This document shows positions 1 through 9,790 of a DNA stretch of 25,232 nt, one piece after another. The DNA comes from Gnetum montanum. Taxonomy: Eukaryota > Streptophyta > Gnetopsida > Gnetales > Gnetaceae. The stretch spans positions 37,738-62,969 of the forward strand of contig MNCI01037581.1 of the NCBI GenBank assembly GCA_015680685.1, written 5' to 3'. The stretch's first letter is position 1. Each line of letters starts with the position of its first letter. Below the pieces are notes generated by a model that saw only the letters and a program-made list of their open reading frames with translations, was not told the DNA's origin and searched no databases. The translations under genes were made by a program, and so were the position numbers.

Positions 1-1062
1 GATGGCCCTCACCTTATCAAGGTCCACTTGTATCCCTGTTTCTAACACTACAAAACCTAGCATGCGTCTGGTTTTAACTCTAAAAATACATTTCCTTTGG
101 TTGAAGCACAAGTCATGCCTATGACAACGTTGGAGGACTATATTAAGATCATTGGGGTGATCAATAGGTTTCTTATACTTGACTGCTATGTCATCAACAT
201 AATCGTTTAATCTCTCCAAGAGGTAGTCACTAAAAATGTATGTTATCACTTGGTGATAGGTTGCTCTAGCATTTTTCAGTCCAAAGGACATCATTTTGTA
301 ACAAAAGGTTCCCCAAGGGGTCATGAAATTGGTTGCCAATTGATGCTCTAGGTTTATACGGATCTAGTTATAGCCTGAAAATCCATCCATGAAGGACAAC
401 AAGGCATGACCAGCCATAGTGTTGATAAGTTGATCAATACTTGGCAATGGTAAGTTATCCTTAATCATTACTTTGTTCAGGTCTCGAAATTCTATACAAA
501 TTCATATACGTCCCATTTTCTTAGAAACTACAATGATGTTCAATACCTATTTTGAATAATCGACCACCCTAATGAATCTAGCTTGAGAAAGCTTGGTGAT
601 TTCATCACGTACAGCTAGTGCAATCTTTGGTTTGATTTTGTGAGCCTTTTGCTTGACTACCTTGACACATGGATCTAAGAAAATGTTGTGTTGCATGAGT
701 CACAAGTCCAGGCTCAGCATGTCATCATATGACCATGTAAAAACTTTAACATTGTCATTGAGAACTTTTGAGATGTTTTGATGTATCTACGAATGTAATA
801 GGGAGCTAACCTTCCAAGTTTTTGCTTCACCTTTAGAGGTAGTTACAAGGATTTCAATAAGAGGGTCCTCAGTCACATCTCTAGCCTCTAGGTCTAAGGC
901 CTGGACTGAATGTTGGGGCGACTTTAGGGATGTTTCTAGGAATGCTACAATGTCATGAGTAGATGGTCCAAAGTCTACCAATTCTATATTCAAGAATCTT
1001 GTAAATCCACCATAGGGACCCATCAAGGTCAAAGGCAAACAAAGATCACAATGCATAGTCAT
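1..1062 (-). pseudogene. Ty3/gypsy (Tat/Ogre-like) pol fragment: pre-RT linker and reverse transcriptase, copy A
   Basis: This is the reverse transcriptase part of an LTR-retrotransposon polyprotein, which copies the element RNA into DNA. One minus-strand frame runs from 1062 to about 480 with only a few stops, and matching frames continue to base 1. In order I see the linker motif FTWSYDDM (about 718-744), RDLNK, SFMDGFSGYN (367-396), WGTFCYKMMSFGLKNA (about 270-317) and the catalytic YVDD box (190-201, in NDYVDDIAVKYK). The FMDGFSGYN and GTFCYK...FGLKNA wording is typical of the Tat/Ogre branch of plant Ty3/gypsy elements. An in-frame TAG directly follows SFMDGFSGYN and others occur upstream, so it is dead even though YVDD survives. 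It should be the continuation of the gag-protease copy at 6194-9790, separated from it by the plus-strand pseudogene. RNase H and integrase would lie left of the window. Confidence 0.9.
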
Positions 1063-1207
1063 TTTTCAATTAAGCCTATCACAATAAGAAAATAGACCAA
1101 GTCAAGTGATACCTATTTGTAGTAACAGCATGTAATGAATATTTGTAAAGCAATGATGCAACATGAGATAGTTACCAATTACTATGCAAAATTTGTAAAT
1201 CGAAATT

Positions 1208-1558
1208 GCCAATTTAAGGTCTTAGCGGACCGTAATCATGTAAAATCTATAAATCAGAATTGCCAGTTTAAGGTCTTAGTAGACTATAACCATGTAATAT
1301 TGTGAGTTAAAATTGCTATTTTAAGGTTGTAGTGGACTGTTAATTGGTTTAAAATATAAAGGAGGTTAAGGTTGCTAGTTTAAGGTCATAGCGGACCATA
1401 ATTGGGTTTTAAATGTAAAAAGAATGCTAAAATTTCTAGTTTAAGGTCATGGTGGATTATAACTAGGTTTTAAATGTAAAGAGAATGCTAAAATTTCTAT
1501 TTTAAGGTCATGGTAGACCATAATAATGTAAAATTTGTAAAAATGAAATGAAAATTTT
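1208..1558. repeat. Degenerate tandem array, six units of 53-62 bp
   Basis: Six units start at about 1208, 1262, 1315, 1374, 1436 and 1497. Each carries a version of GCTAGTTTAAGGTCATAG followed by a GGACCATAAT-like core and an AT-rich tail. Units 4 and 5 are the most alike. The opening words match those of the 55-bp array at 5699-5920 on the same strand. Hypervariable tandem subrepeats are known from the untranslated parts of Tat/Ogre-type elements, which is the simplest explanation. Confidence 0.8.
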
Positions 1559-1559
1559 G

Positions 1560-1830
1560 GTGGGCCCACTTGCTACACTGTAGCTAAGTTCTACGCTGCG
1601 ACAGGATGCGCTACACTATAGTGGTGCTCCGGTGTAGGGGTGTTCCACGTTATTCGGGACATGAATGTGACAGTTGTTTTATGATGTTGACTATAAATAG
1701 GGGATTAGCCCCTAGTAAGCTTGTCATTTTCATTGTCAAAGCCAACACCTAGAGTGTAGCATAGTCGAACTGCAAGAGAGCATAGCAAGTGTAGCATAGC
1801 AGTTGACAAAGCTGATTTGTGAGGAAGGCA
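1560..1830 (+). promoter_or_regulatory. Promoter-like stretch with TATA box upstream of the plus-strand pseudogene
   Basis: A good TATA box, TATAAATA, lies at 1692-1699 in the context GACTATAAATAGGGG. It is 132 bp upstream of the ATG at 1831. This spacing suits a plant transcription start near 1720-1730 and a leader of about 100 bp. The stretch just upstream is comparatively GC-rich and holds several CTACRCT-type words. It could be the promoter of an LTR or of a captured gene. No matching downstream LTR was recognised. Confidence 0.5.
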
Positions 1831-1932
1831 ATGGTGAGCAAAAGAAAACATAGGCATCAGGAGGCTGCCAAGGTGGACAAAGTGAGGGACACTCTGGGAC
1901 ACCTCTCCAAGGTGTGGATACAGGAGCAGTAG
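1831..1932 (+). pseudogene. Possible first exon of the plus-strand pseudogene, basic N-terminus
   Basis: The ATG at 1831 has a favourable context (GGCAATGG) and opens a 33-codon frame, MVSKRKHRHQEAAKVDKVRD and onward, ending at TAG 1930-1932. The KRKHRH start could be a nuclear localisation signal, as in many plant transposon-encoded proteins. The TAG may be a decayed CAG, since coding-like residues continue a few codons further. Its link to the downstream frame at 2780 is inferred from order, strand and the TATA box, not shown. If spliced, an acceptor could be TTTTTTGCAG near 2415. Confidence 0.35.
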
Positions 1933-2779
1933 GAGGCTCCATCTGCTCAGTAGGATGCTACGCTACCCTTGTTTTTAGCATGTGATGTATGAGGTTAAAT
2001 TGCCATTGCTATTATTGTTATGGCTGTCAGCAATTATTTCTACAATTTTTTTCATTGTTCTTATTACCACCTTGGCCGCTGCACTGTGGCTATTACCACT
2101 TTGGTGGCAATGGATGTGGTGGTTGCTACGCTATGATTGCACGTGGTACTGCACCGGCCACCATTGTTAAGAATGGCCACTACACTATCGTAGGGGTTCA
2201 AGTGGTTCTGAGTGGTGTAGCACATGCTTAGCGTAACATACCACCCTTAGCAGGGATTTCTTTTTTGTGAAGTTTTTGGGGTAGCATAGCACATGCCTAG
2301 CGTAGTGTAGCATGAGCAAAGGGGGAGTTTATTGTATTTTTGTTTCGCTTGTCCGTGTTTCATATGGTGGGGTAGGGCCAGGACAATAATAATGTTGTGA
2401 GTTCTTTTTTTGCAGGCCACGTTGTTTTGGTCATTGGTGGTATTATTTTAGTTCTTGTTACGCTATGCTATTATGTTTGATAGGCCTATTATACCATTCC
2501 CCTGGCAATCTATTACGCTACTATGCTATTAAAGGCCCACTACGCTGCTACGCTATTAGAGTGTTTTGCCTACTACATTGGCATGTCTGTTGCATGTTGT
2601 GCTTGTTGTACTTGTCATTTTGCTATGCTACATGAGGTGTAGTCATTTTGCTATGTTGCGCTATGCAGCTATCACTTTTGTGTAGAGTGTAACTAATATG
2701 CCACACTATAAAAGGTATACTTACTACGCGTTAGCTTTGTAATGGGGAGGTTGATGAAACTCAGTGTTAGCTTTGTAAT
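1933..2779. other. Non-coding stretch rich in TAGC(A/G) pentamers
   Basis: No sustained coding frame was recognised. Short hydrophobic frames at 1982-2231 look like by-products of TTATT/GCTAC-rich sequence. CTACGCTATGCTA-type words occur on both strands, densest at about 2275-2312 and 2456-2660. A pyrimidine-rich TTTTTTGCAG near 2415 looks like a splice acceptor. A 19-bp direct repeat, GTTAGCTTTGTAATGGGGA, sits at 2730-2748 and 2766-2784. The stretch may be intron sequence between the ATG at 1831 and the long frame from about 2780. Confidence 0.4.
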
Positions 2780-3722
2780 GGGGACCCAGCCACCCTAGTT
2801 CACAACATTCAGGAGGCTGGGCTCATGGATTTATTTTTGGTAGTAAATCTAAGTGTCCCAGCTATAGAAATGCTTTCCCTAGCTTATTCCTTCTCTAAAA
2901 AGGCTGACTGCTTTTGCACATAGGTTCATAATATGTGGGTGGTATTTGAAATTAATGACTAACTATTCATAGATCTATTTGGTGTCCCTTCTGATGGTCT
3001 CCCTATAGGAGAAAAATCTAGCAAAGATGAAAACCATCAAGGGGATATCAAGGAATGGTTAGGGACATGAAAAGACCAAAAGGGGATTTACATCTAAAAG
3101 GTCAAGCTAGCGGTGGCCCAAACTATTTAGCTTGTCTTCTGTGCCCATGCTTTCCCTAAGCTACTCTCCCAAGGAAAAATCCTTGGAGTAGAGTAGGCTT
3201 GGATAATGAGGGAGATCATGGAGGAAGGGACCTGTTACAACTGGGCCAAGTACCTTTCTAAAGGCTTGCATGCTAAAATGATCAAGTTTCATGAGAAGCT
3301 TGATTTCCATTGCAATGTGCATTACACCTTTTTCATAGCTTACTTGCGATGGTTCACAAAATTTCTGGTGGTCTATGAAAATGGCACTTGGGGATAGTGG
3401 GATCATAACCAGATATCAAAGGCATGGATTTGCTAGGTTTTCCACATCACCCAATGCCAAGACCGCCTAGAAGCTATCAGGGAATCACTTTTAATAACAA
3501 CAAGGGATTAATTGGCATGATCCTTTCTTGCCTGGGATAGCATGGGAGAGGTGCATCCCATTAACACTGGCAATGTGTTAAGGGGGACACACCTAATTGT
3601 AGAAACTGTGAAGACTAGGTTGCAACGTAAAAAGTCTCGTCCTATGAAAGAACCTTCCTATACTAATGAAGGGAGAGGGAAAAAGCTACGAATCAAGGTT
3701 TGCAGAGTGTAGCCCCTAGTTG

Positions 3723-3847
3723 GTAAGTATGCTTTACTATTTGATTAGCATAGCACCTACTACGCTATGCTACGCTATGTAGCATAACATAGCATAGCAC
3801 CTATTTTATGTTGAATTATCTTGCTTATTTTGATTATGTTTTATCAG
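3723..3847 (+). other. Candidate spliceosomal intron with internal TAGC hairpin
   Basis: The donor GTAAGTATGC at 3723 is near-perfect. The end TTTTGATTATGTTTTATCAG, closing at 3847, is a good plant acceptor. Removing these 125 bases joins GTT G to AA GAA, restoring a GAA codon and linking two long frames in different registers. That phase match is the main support. The intron carries the hairpin at 3764-3798. Confidence 0.7.
3764..3798. repeat. TAGC-type inverted repeat (hairpin) inside the candidate intron
   Basis: The arm GCTATGCTACGCTATG (3764-3779) faces CATAACATAGCATAGC (3783-3798) across a 3-base loop. Fourteen of 16 positions pair and the other two are C/A mismatches. It is built of TAGCA/TAGCG pentamers like those at 11921-11958 and 12106-12141. 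Confidence 0.75.
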
Positions 3848-3880
3848 AAGAAGAAGAAGAAGAAGAAGAAGAGGAAGAGG
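3847..3880 (+). repeat. GAA/GAG microsatellite coding for poly-Glu
   Basis: Eight AAG/GAA repeats followed by GAG variants encode about eleven Glu residues. They open the exon after the candidate intron and lead into a Glu/Ala/Pro-rich linker. Acidic tracts of this kind are common in the variable middle part of plant transposon proteins. Confidence 0.85.
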
Positions 3881-5291
3881 TTTTAGCCCCTGGAATAGGG
3901 GCACCTGTTGAAGACGAAGAGGATGAGGCCCTAGCTATAGAAGAGGAGGCCCCTGCCATGGAGGAAGAGGCCCCAGCTACCAATGACCCTTTCGTGGAGT
4001 GTGCCTCAATTCTTTAGGGGCACATGTCTATTGAGGATGCCACCACACTTTTAGGTCAGCTAGAAGGAGAAGGGCTGAAATTTGATGCTAGTGAGCTTGA
4101 TCGCTTGCTTAACAGTGTGTCAATAGGTGATCCCCTTGCTATCACTCCTAAGGGTTTGTTGAGTAGGAGCTTTACACTATCTTTTATGTTGTTCATCATC
4201 TTGGATGTTGTCCTTTCCATCATTGATAACATGTTTTATTGTGTAGCAGACACCATTATTGATGCCCCTGATCCTTCTTCCTCAATCTATCTCCAACCCT
4301 AGACCGAGACCCCTGATAAATTCACTTTTATGAAGGGGGTGGTCAATGACATGACCGATCACCTATGGTAGATCGATCCTAATATTGCTATGTTGGAATT
4401 TCTATGCTAGGCTCTCTACATTATTGCATCTTTTTTTTGCTATTTCACTGTGACTAATGCTTGCCTATGTATGACTAACAACTTCTTATCCCAAGTGGGA
4501 CCCCCGACAAACTGTTGAAGTCAACGCTATGTTTGAACTTCCTCTAAAGATAGCCAAGGTACCTCATCACACATATGAGGAAACAAGAAAATATGTGCTA
4601 TAGTCAACACAGTCCTTGTGGGAGTGTAGGCGTGTGAATAAGGACCTCTAGAAGAGGGTATAGAAACTCGAGAAAGAGAAGGCCAATCAAGCCACTGAGT
4701 TGGAGGACCTTTGGTCTAGGAATAAATTTTTGTTGACGTATGATAGTCACAATGACAGTTTTCATACAGCCATTATCGACTATGCAAGATATTGGATGGC
4801 CGTACAGAGTAAAAATGAAGCCACTTGTGAGATCATTAAACAATGCATGCAAATGGACCTTCTGGCCCAGAAGAACAAGACTAGAAGGATTATAGTGCAA
4901 AGGTATACAAATGGCGACAGACACAAAAGAACCATAATCATATGTATAAAATGGAATGTGCCACCTATCATAAATAATACCAGGATGCTATTGTTAAGTT
5001 GCATACCTATAAGCTATTTCTTGATGTCATTGGTTCTTCTGAGGCCTATGAGAAGTTCATGCAACGGGTGATAGTCAGTGAATCTTACGAAAGGAAAATG
5101 ATCCTTCCTGCCAAGGAGACCACCACTACCACCTTTTTCCTTGGACCACCCAAATGGACAACTATTGAAAAAGGAAAAGTTGTGGCGAGTGATGATTTGG
5201 GAAATGAAAATTGGACCAACTTCACCGAGGAGGAGATCCGATGACATCTTGTGGCTGGCATGGATAGGATACCCTTTGAAATGGACATGGG

Positions 5292-5390
5292 GTGATCATG
5301 AGTTAGTCACTCTTTATTTGTGTCATAGTTTATTTTATAAGAGCCTTTGTTGTAGTTTTGATTCATTGTTTTATTTTTTGCCTTATGCAG
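5292..5390 (+). other. Second candidate intron near the 3' end of the plus-strand pseudogene
   Basis: The donor is GTGATCATGA after ATGGACATGG. The T-rich stretch TTTTATTTTTTGCCTTATGCAG closes at 5390. The 99-bp length suits a plant intron and the interior is rich in T and stops. Spliced in the upstream frame, the product ends about eleven codons later at TAG 5422-5424. In another register the last exon reads DPNGDAGPNEIGNGDGNKYL and stops at 5451-5453. Decay makes the true phase uncertain. Confidence 0.5.
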
Positions 5391-5453
5391 GATCCAAATG
5401 GAGATGCAGGACCCAATGAAATAGGAAATGGTGATGGTAACAAATACTTATAG

Positions 5454-5698
5454 TGTGATGGCACAAGATTTTTATTTTTTCATTTTTGAATTTAATTTTC
5501 TGTAAACATTATTGATTGTTATTGAATGAAGAATATATTGTGAAACAATTTACTTTGCTTTGGTTAATGTGCTATATTTATTTTTGTCTTTTTGGGCCCC
5601 TTTAGAGCCTCTTGTTTTACTTTTAGGCCATTTCAAGCGTTTTCTTAGTGATGAATTTTTGTATATTTTTTTTATTTTTGTTTTAGGGCAGTAAAGTT
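5454..5698. other. AT-rich sequence after the plus-strand pseudogene
   Basis: This stretch is T-rich and non-coding. It contains AATGAA and ATTAT words suitable for a plant polyadenylation region (near 5500-5540), fitting a 3' untranslated region for the pseudogene. I see no gene and no clear LTR end. Confidence 0.35.
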
Positions 5699-5920
5699 GC
5701 TAGTTTTATGCCTTAGTAGGCCACAATGGTAGTTTAGGGTCATTTCAGGTTGTTGCTAGTTTTAGGCCATTTTGGGCCATTATAATAGCTTAAGGCCATT
5801 TGGGGCTATGCTAGTTTTAGGCCGTTTTAGGCCATTGCAATAGTTTAAGGCCATTTCAGGCCATGCTAGTTTTAGAATATTTTGGGCTGTGGTACTAGTT
5901 TGAGGCCATCCTAGGCCACG
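5699..5920. repeat. Tandem array of four 55-56-bp units with a half-unit substructure
   Basis: Units start at 5699, 5755, 5810 and 5865 with GCTAGTTTTA. Each unit is itself two related halves of about 27 bp (TAGTTTTAGGCCATTTTGGGCCAT, then AGTTTAAGGCCATTTCAGGC-like). The unit opening matches that of the array at 1208-1558 on the same strand, so both probably derive from one repeat family placed on each side of the plus-strand pseudogene. Confidence 0.85.
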
Positions 5921-5935
5921 ACGGTAGATAATCAA

Positions 5936-6125
5936 TGTAAGTAGTAGCCATGATGAAAATGGTGGACATAATGTAAATAGTAGACATGATGTGAATGCAA
6001 ATAGTAAACATGATGCAAACAATTAAAACAGTGTAAACAATGATAGTAATGCCAAAAATGAATATAATGCAAGCAGTGAACGTGTTGCTAAAATGAACAT
6101 AGTGCAAATGGTAAACATGACACTA
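5936..6125. repeat. AT-rich degenerate short repeats (GTAAACATGATGCAAA-like)
   Basis: Words such as ATGTAAATAGTAGACATGATG, GCAAATAGTAAACATGATGC and GTGCAAATGGTAAACATGAC recur at irregular spacing of about 20-35 bp. The stretch lies just after the protease-side end of copy A in the minus direction. Comparable GTAAACATAAACATG words follow the same point of copy B at 22620-22700. Confidence 0.5.
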
Positions 6126-6193
6126 AAAATGAGATGAAAGGAGATAAAGAATGTTAAAGCCAAACCTTCATGGAATTGAATTAGAGGTAATAT

Positions 6194-6840
6194 CTAATTA
6201 TGTAGTTATTTTCTAACCCATTATGGGCTAGGTGAAGCATATGGCTAAGAAGCTTTATTGTGGTACTCTTCTATGTCATTGTCTACCATCTAAATAGGCA
6301 ACTTTGCCCACGTCGTTTATTTATTTGAGTCAAAATTTTTGGCCAGCTCATTAGTCACACAATGGGTTTCAGTGTGAATAGACGCTTCGTTCCCAGAGAT
6401 TACTATCTTTGAACCTTGTTCCATGTCAACGTTGTTTATGGCTTGGGCAGCCACTTCATCACTATAGATCACCACCTCCCCACCTACGTAGGGTAGGTGG
6501 ATTTCTTGATGTATTGGTAAAGAGACAGCCATTAGTTAGGCTAACCATGACCTCCCCAAGATCAGGTTAAACTTAGGCATCTCTTCCACCACAATGAAGA
6601 CCACACTTATGGGGAACTGGTCCCCTACCACAAAGTTAATGTGGACAGTTCTCTTTACCACTACACATGCCCCGTTGAACGATTTTAGGCAAGAAGTTGT
6701 TGTGGGCTTGATTTGATTGACCAAGCGAAATTTGTCCACTATGGGAAATGGAATGACATTGGTAGCAGCCCCGTCATCAACGTGTACTCTTCGGATCTTG
6801 TACTAGCCAACCTAAATTGTGATGAACATGGGTGTTGTTG
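6194..6840 (-). pseudogene. Ty3/gypsy (Tat/Ogre-like) aspartic protease region, copy A
   Basis: This is the protease that would cut the Gag-Pol polyprotein. On the minus strand I see HVDDGAAT (active-site triad VDDGAA at 6764-6781), then KPTTTSCLKSFNGACVVVK-like sequence, INFVVGDQFPISVVFIVVEE, NLILGRSWLA and PIHQEIHLPYVGGEVVIYSD. LILGRSWLA is the usual retropepsin C-terminal block, (I/L)LG-R-W-L. The order matches copy B at 22762-23400 block for block. Several stops interrupt it, including one between NLILGRSWLA and the next frame. After 6194 the match to copy B ends. Confidence 0.85.
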
Positions 6841-8200
6841 TCACCTAACCCTTTTCAGGGTCATCCTTAATGGACTTATCATGAAATGTCAACTAAGTTG
6901 GTTGTGGTTCTTTGGCCATAAAGGGAAGCATGATAGTGTGGATTTATTTCTCTTTAGTTGGTATGTTTTCATCAATTGGGATGGACGCTAACATGCAAAT
7001 CATGGACTCACTGTGTGCCGTGTAAGTTATTTTCAGGTCATATAGGCTCAAAGTTATGTTTTTTTACTTTAGAGCTTGTTTAACTTGTGTAAGGGTGTTG
7101 TGAAGGTCCTACCCACCATCTTGTTGTTTGCTATCCCTTTCCCTCTCTATTCCTCCTAGAAGACGAATCTCCTGAGGGGGAGTGCTTTCCGATTGAGGAT
7201 TGGACTTTCTTGGGTGGGAAGGTGATGATTGCTTCTACGCAGTGTTACTAGTTGTTGATGATGAAGGGGCCATGGGCATTGAGGAAAAGGGGGTAGGCTT
7301 GGGGGGACCTAGTGTGATGTGTTCTCTAGCCATCTTGTCTGCTAAATTCTCTACACATTGTTTTGAGCAAGAAGGCTATGGTGCAGTTCTGGTTCCCTAG
7401 TTTTGGGTAGAGGAGCTTGGATATTTTTGCACCTTAATGACAAACAATGCCTGTTGCATTGGCATGGGAAATGGTGCTATTTTGAGCATGAAAGGCATTT
7501 GGGTGGATTTTTGATGAGGAACTTTAAGGACAAACGATTTCAGTAATGTTATTTTTGTTGGCATTGACATTTCTGTGTTACGAGGGGGCACATGCACCAT
7601 GAATGGTTACTGTGGTGGTTTTGGGTTACTATCAATGCCAATGACATTGATGGTATACCTTGCATTGTAAGCATTTAGAGGATCTTTGTAAACATGAATT
7701 GATTGATTCTCAATGTGAATGGGACTACTTTTGTCTAGGACCATCTTGCCTTGATCGATCATGCATTGAATATCGTCTTTCAACACTAAATAGTAGTTGT
7801 ATCATGACCACACAGTTGGTGATAGTCACAAAAATGTTCCAACTTGAAATTCTTTGGGATTGGAGGTTTGTTGGGTGTAGCCAAGGAGGAATTCTGTAGA
7901 ACTTCTTATTACCTTTGATAGCATTTGATTACCTCCTCCAACATCCGTTTATGTTGTATACACCTAGCTCCCAACAATTACTTTCGGAGTTCTGAAGGCT
8001 TAATGGGTAAGGGGGTATACTTGGAGTGGTCCTTAGCTCAAAGTTGGGCCTCGGCTGGGTTGGCATCATAGGTGTTGATGTTCAGGGCTGACTAGTGTTT
8101 CTTGGGCCAGGTGTGGCATTGGGTGCTATGACCACTATTTTATTTTTGCTGTTGTCAGACTTGCCTTCCTTGGCCATGGTGGCTACTGGTGTTGCTGCAG
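6841..8200 (-). pseudogene. Gag C-terminal part of copy A: zinc-knuckle remnant and gag-protease linker
   Basis: This stretch aligns by eye with 23400-24700 of copy B. The zinc-knuckle remnant reads FCDYHQLCGHDTTTI near 7795-7860, where copy B has FCDYHHLCGHDMDYC; the last cysteine is lost here. Next come MVLDKSS, IHIENQSIHVYKDPLNAYNA and TINVIG, paralleled in copy B, then a Pro/Lys-rich linker (VHVPPRNTEMSMPTKITLLK). The family normally binds RNA through this knuckle. Frameshifts and stops are frequent, so no product is possible. Small plus-strand frames here, such as 7200-7400 and 7660-7899, are shadows. Confidence 0.75.
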
Positions 8201-8860
8201 CCTTGCCCTTTTCTTTGTATTTCTTGATGTGTGCATTTTTGTATGTGACATAGGTAGGGTCTTTGCTAGCTTTAGCTGCATCCTGATACTCTTGGTCTAA
8301 GCAAAGGCTTGGCTAAGGGAATGCAGGGCCAAGTAATAGAGCTTAGACTTAATAAAGTCATTTATTGCATCCTTAAAAATGGCTAATAAGTGGGCCTTGG
8401 AAATGGATTTGTGTATCTCGTCAAGGTTGCGCTCCACCACTATATGAATCTCTGTATGAATTCTAGTAGATCTTGCTTAACACTCATGAGCTAGTCTAGT
8501 GTGACCTCTAGTTTCAAATTGTACTTGAAGTAGGTTACAAATTGGCTTAGCAGCTCTTCTATAGTAGAAATGGAAGCACGCAAGAGTGCATGGTACCAAT
8601 CCAAAGCTTTGCTTGTTAGAGACATGGCGAAGACATGGATGATGGTGTGTGGCCATGGTTTTAGCAATAGAGACTCAGACTTGAAGGTCACCAAATGCAC
8701 ATTGGGATCATCTCCCCATTATATTTTTTAAATTGAAGGAGTAGCACCCCGAGGGGCAATGTAAGCATAGGGATAGCTAGGATGATAGGGTCATCATGGT
8801 AAGTCCATGACCTGCACAATTTTAGAACTAGTAGCCTTAAGCCATTTGATATCCTCAGTG
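8200..8860 (-). pseudogene. Ty3/gypsy gag capsid-type domain, copy A
   Basis: The minus-strand frame 8491-8700 reads HLVTFKSESLLLKPWPH, then KALDWYHALLRASISTIEEL and FVTYFKYNLKLEVTLD. This is the retrotransposon gag core: a W-Y/F pair, a basic helix and an F-Y-K segment. It pairs with copy B at 24740-25232. Downstream the match continues through TKSI and the Lys-rich end, with changes of frame. It packages element RNA in live relatives. Stops (for example in SVKQDLLEF-to-FIQRFI) show decay. Confidence 0.85.
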
Positions 8861-8989
8861 AGGGTCTAGATGAGTTAGAAGGCTTGATCCAAACCCAGGG
8901 ACATTGCAGACAGTTGTGGGGCTGCAGGAGTAGCCATCGTTGGTGGCATTGTAAGGGTAGTGGCCTATCACATGGGGGGCACTGTTGGG

Positions 8990-9790
8990 GCTACTCTAGC
9001 AAGTGGTGTTGCCTAAGCAATCCNACTCTAGGGTTGCCTACTTGCCTAGTTGGATAGGCAGCCCATAGCCCTGTGTTTTGTTGTACCACCTACGGGACTT
9101 GATATGCTTGGTGGTGGATGTAATGTGACATTTGAGATGGTTGCATGATAGGGAGAGAAGGAGTTGGTTCCCACCATGTGGTTGAGTGTGGGTATGTTGC
9201 TAGTGGTGGGACAGGTGTAGATGATTGACTAGGAGAAAAACTAATGTGTGGTTGTGACATAGGCATAGTATGTAAGTATGGTAGCGTAGCTATAACTGAC
9301 ATTAGGTATGATGCCGAAATAGATTGGTAAGGGAGGGTAGCTGGGAAGGAAGTTGAAGGGTCTACTTGCTAGTACATTGAAGGTACAGGATGGTTGCCTA
9401 TTGATGACAAAGGTGTGGGTTGTGGTAGGGTTCTAGCAACCACGAAGGGGGCAAAAGAGAAGAGTCGGTTTGACCAAAAGACAGTGGTGGTAGGGATAGC
9501 CATTGTGTAGATTTGGCCACCACCATTGAAGTGGGAGTCCAAATCTTCCTACCCATCCTAGAATGCTTCATCATGATGGGATACTGTGTCGCATTCCCTA
9601 GACCTACTCACTTGCATCAGCTGGTTTAAGACCCATTGATACGCTTCAGTCAATGGGATGGTGATGTCAGGAGTAGGGATGAACTCCCTCTAGTTCCAGT
9701 GAAGGAACTTGAAGTTACACTTATTCTCAAGTTCCTGGTAGTCCAAGGGTAGATTAGCCTAGAACTTTTCACAGAGGAAATCATATCACT
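8990..9790 (-). pseudogene. N-terminal Gag extension of copy A, Pro/Gln/His-rich
   Basis: One minus-strand frame is readable from about 9790 to 9010 with few stops. It begins DFLCEKF, ANLPLDYQELENKCNFKF and TPDITIPLTEAYQWVLNQLM. It then turns Pro/Ser/Thr/Gln-rich (MPMSQPHISFSPSQSSTPVP, YPHSTTWWEPTPSLPIMQPS). Long low-complexity N-terminal extensions before the capsid domain are common in plant Tat-like elements. An N at 9024 falls within it. No clear start codon was found. The counterpart in copy B would lie right of the window. Confidence 0.6.

Larger units (their letters stand above)
2780..5453 (+). pseudogene. Multi-exon pseudogene for a plant transposon-type protein with poly-Glu and coiled-coil regions
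   Basis: From about 2780 to 3722 one frame (ATG at 2825) holds some 310 codons with 11 stops and no frameshift. It contains GLMDLFLVVN, VHNMWVVFEIND, LFIDLFGVPSDGLP and, after 3206, MREIMEEGTCYNWAKYLSKG. This block resembles the plant-only proteins listed as putative plant transposon protein, found in Athila-like and other elements. The frame crosses a candidate intron (3723-3847) exactly in phase into a poly-Glu tract and a Glu/Pro/Ala-rich linker, then the frame opening at MSIEDATTLLGQLEGEGLKF. After a frame change near 4400-4510 comes a charged, coiled-coil-like part (KLEKEKANQATELEDLWSRN), and after another near 4925 a C-terminal part ending in NWTNFTEEEIR. A second candidate intron is 5292-5390. 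The whole is antisense to copy A. Coding content is clear; the family name is tentative and the role unknown. Confidence 0.65.

Noticed and set aside
1208-1558. CRISPR-like reading of the tandem array
   Set aside because: Units are contiguous and diverge over their whole length, with no constant repeat and variable spacer. The genome is clearly plant.
1982-2231. Two short hydrophobic plus-strand frames resembling membrane segments
   Set aside because: The Leu/Trp/Tyr richness follows from the low-complexity TTATT/GCTAC base pattern; no start context or continuation.
5780-6107. Minus frames rich in Ile/Thr/Phe
   Set aside because: They are translations of tandem arrays and simple AT-rich repeats.
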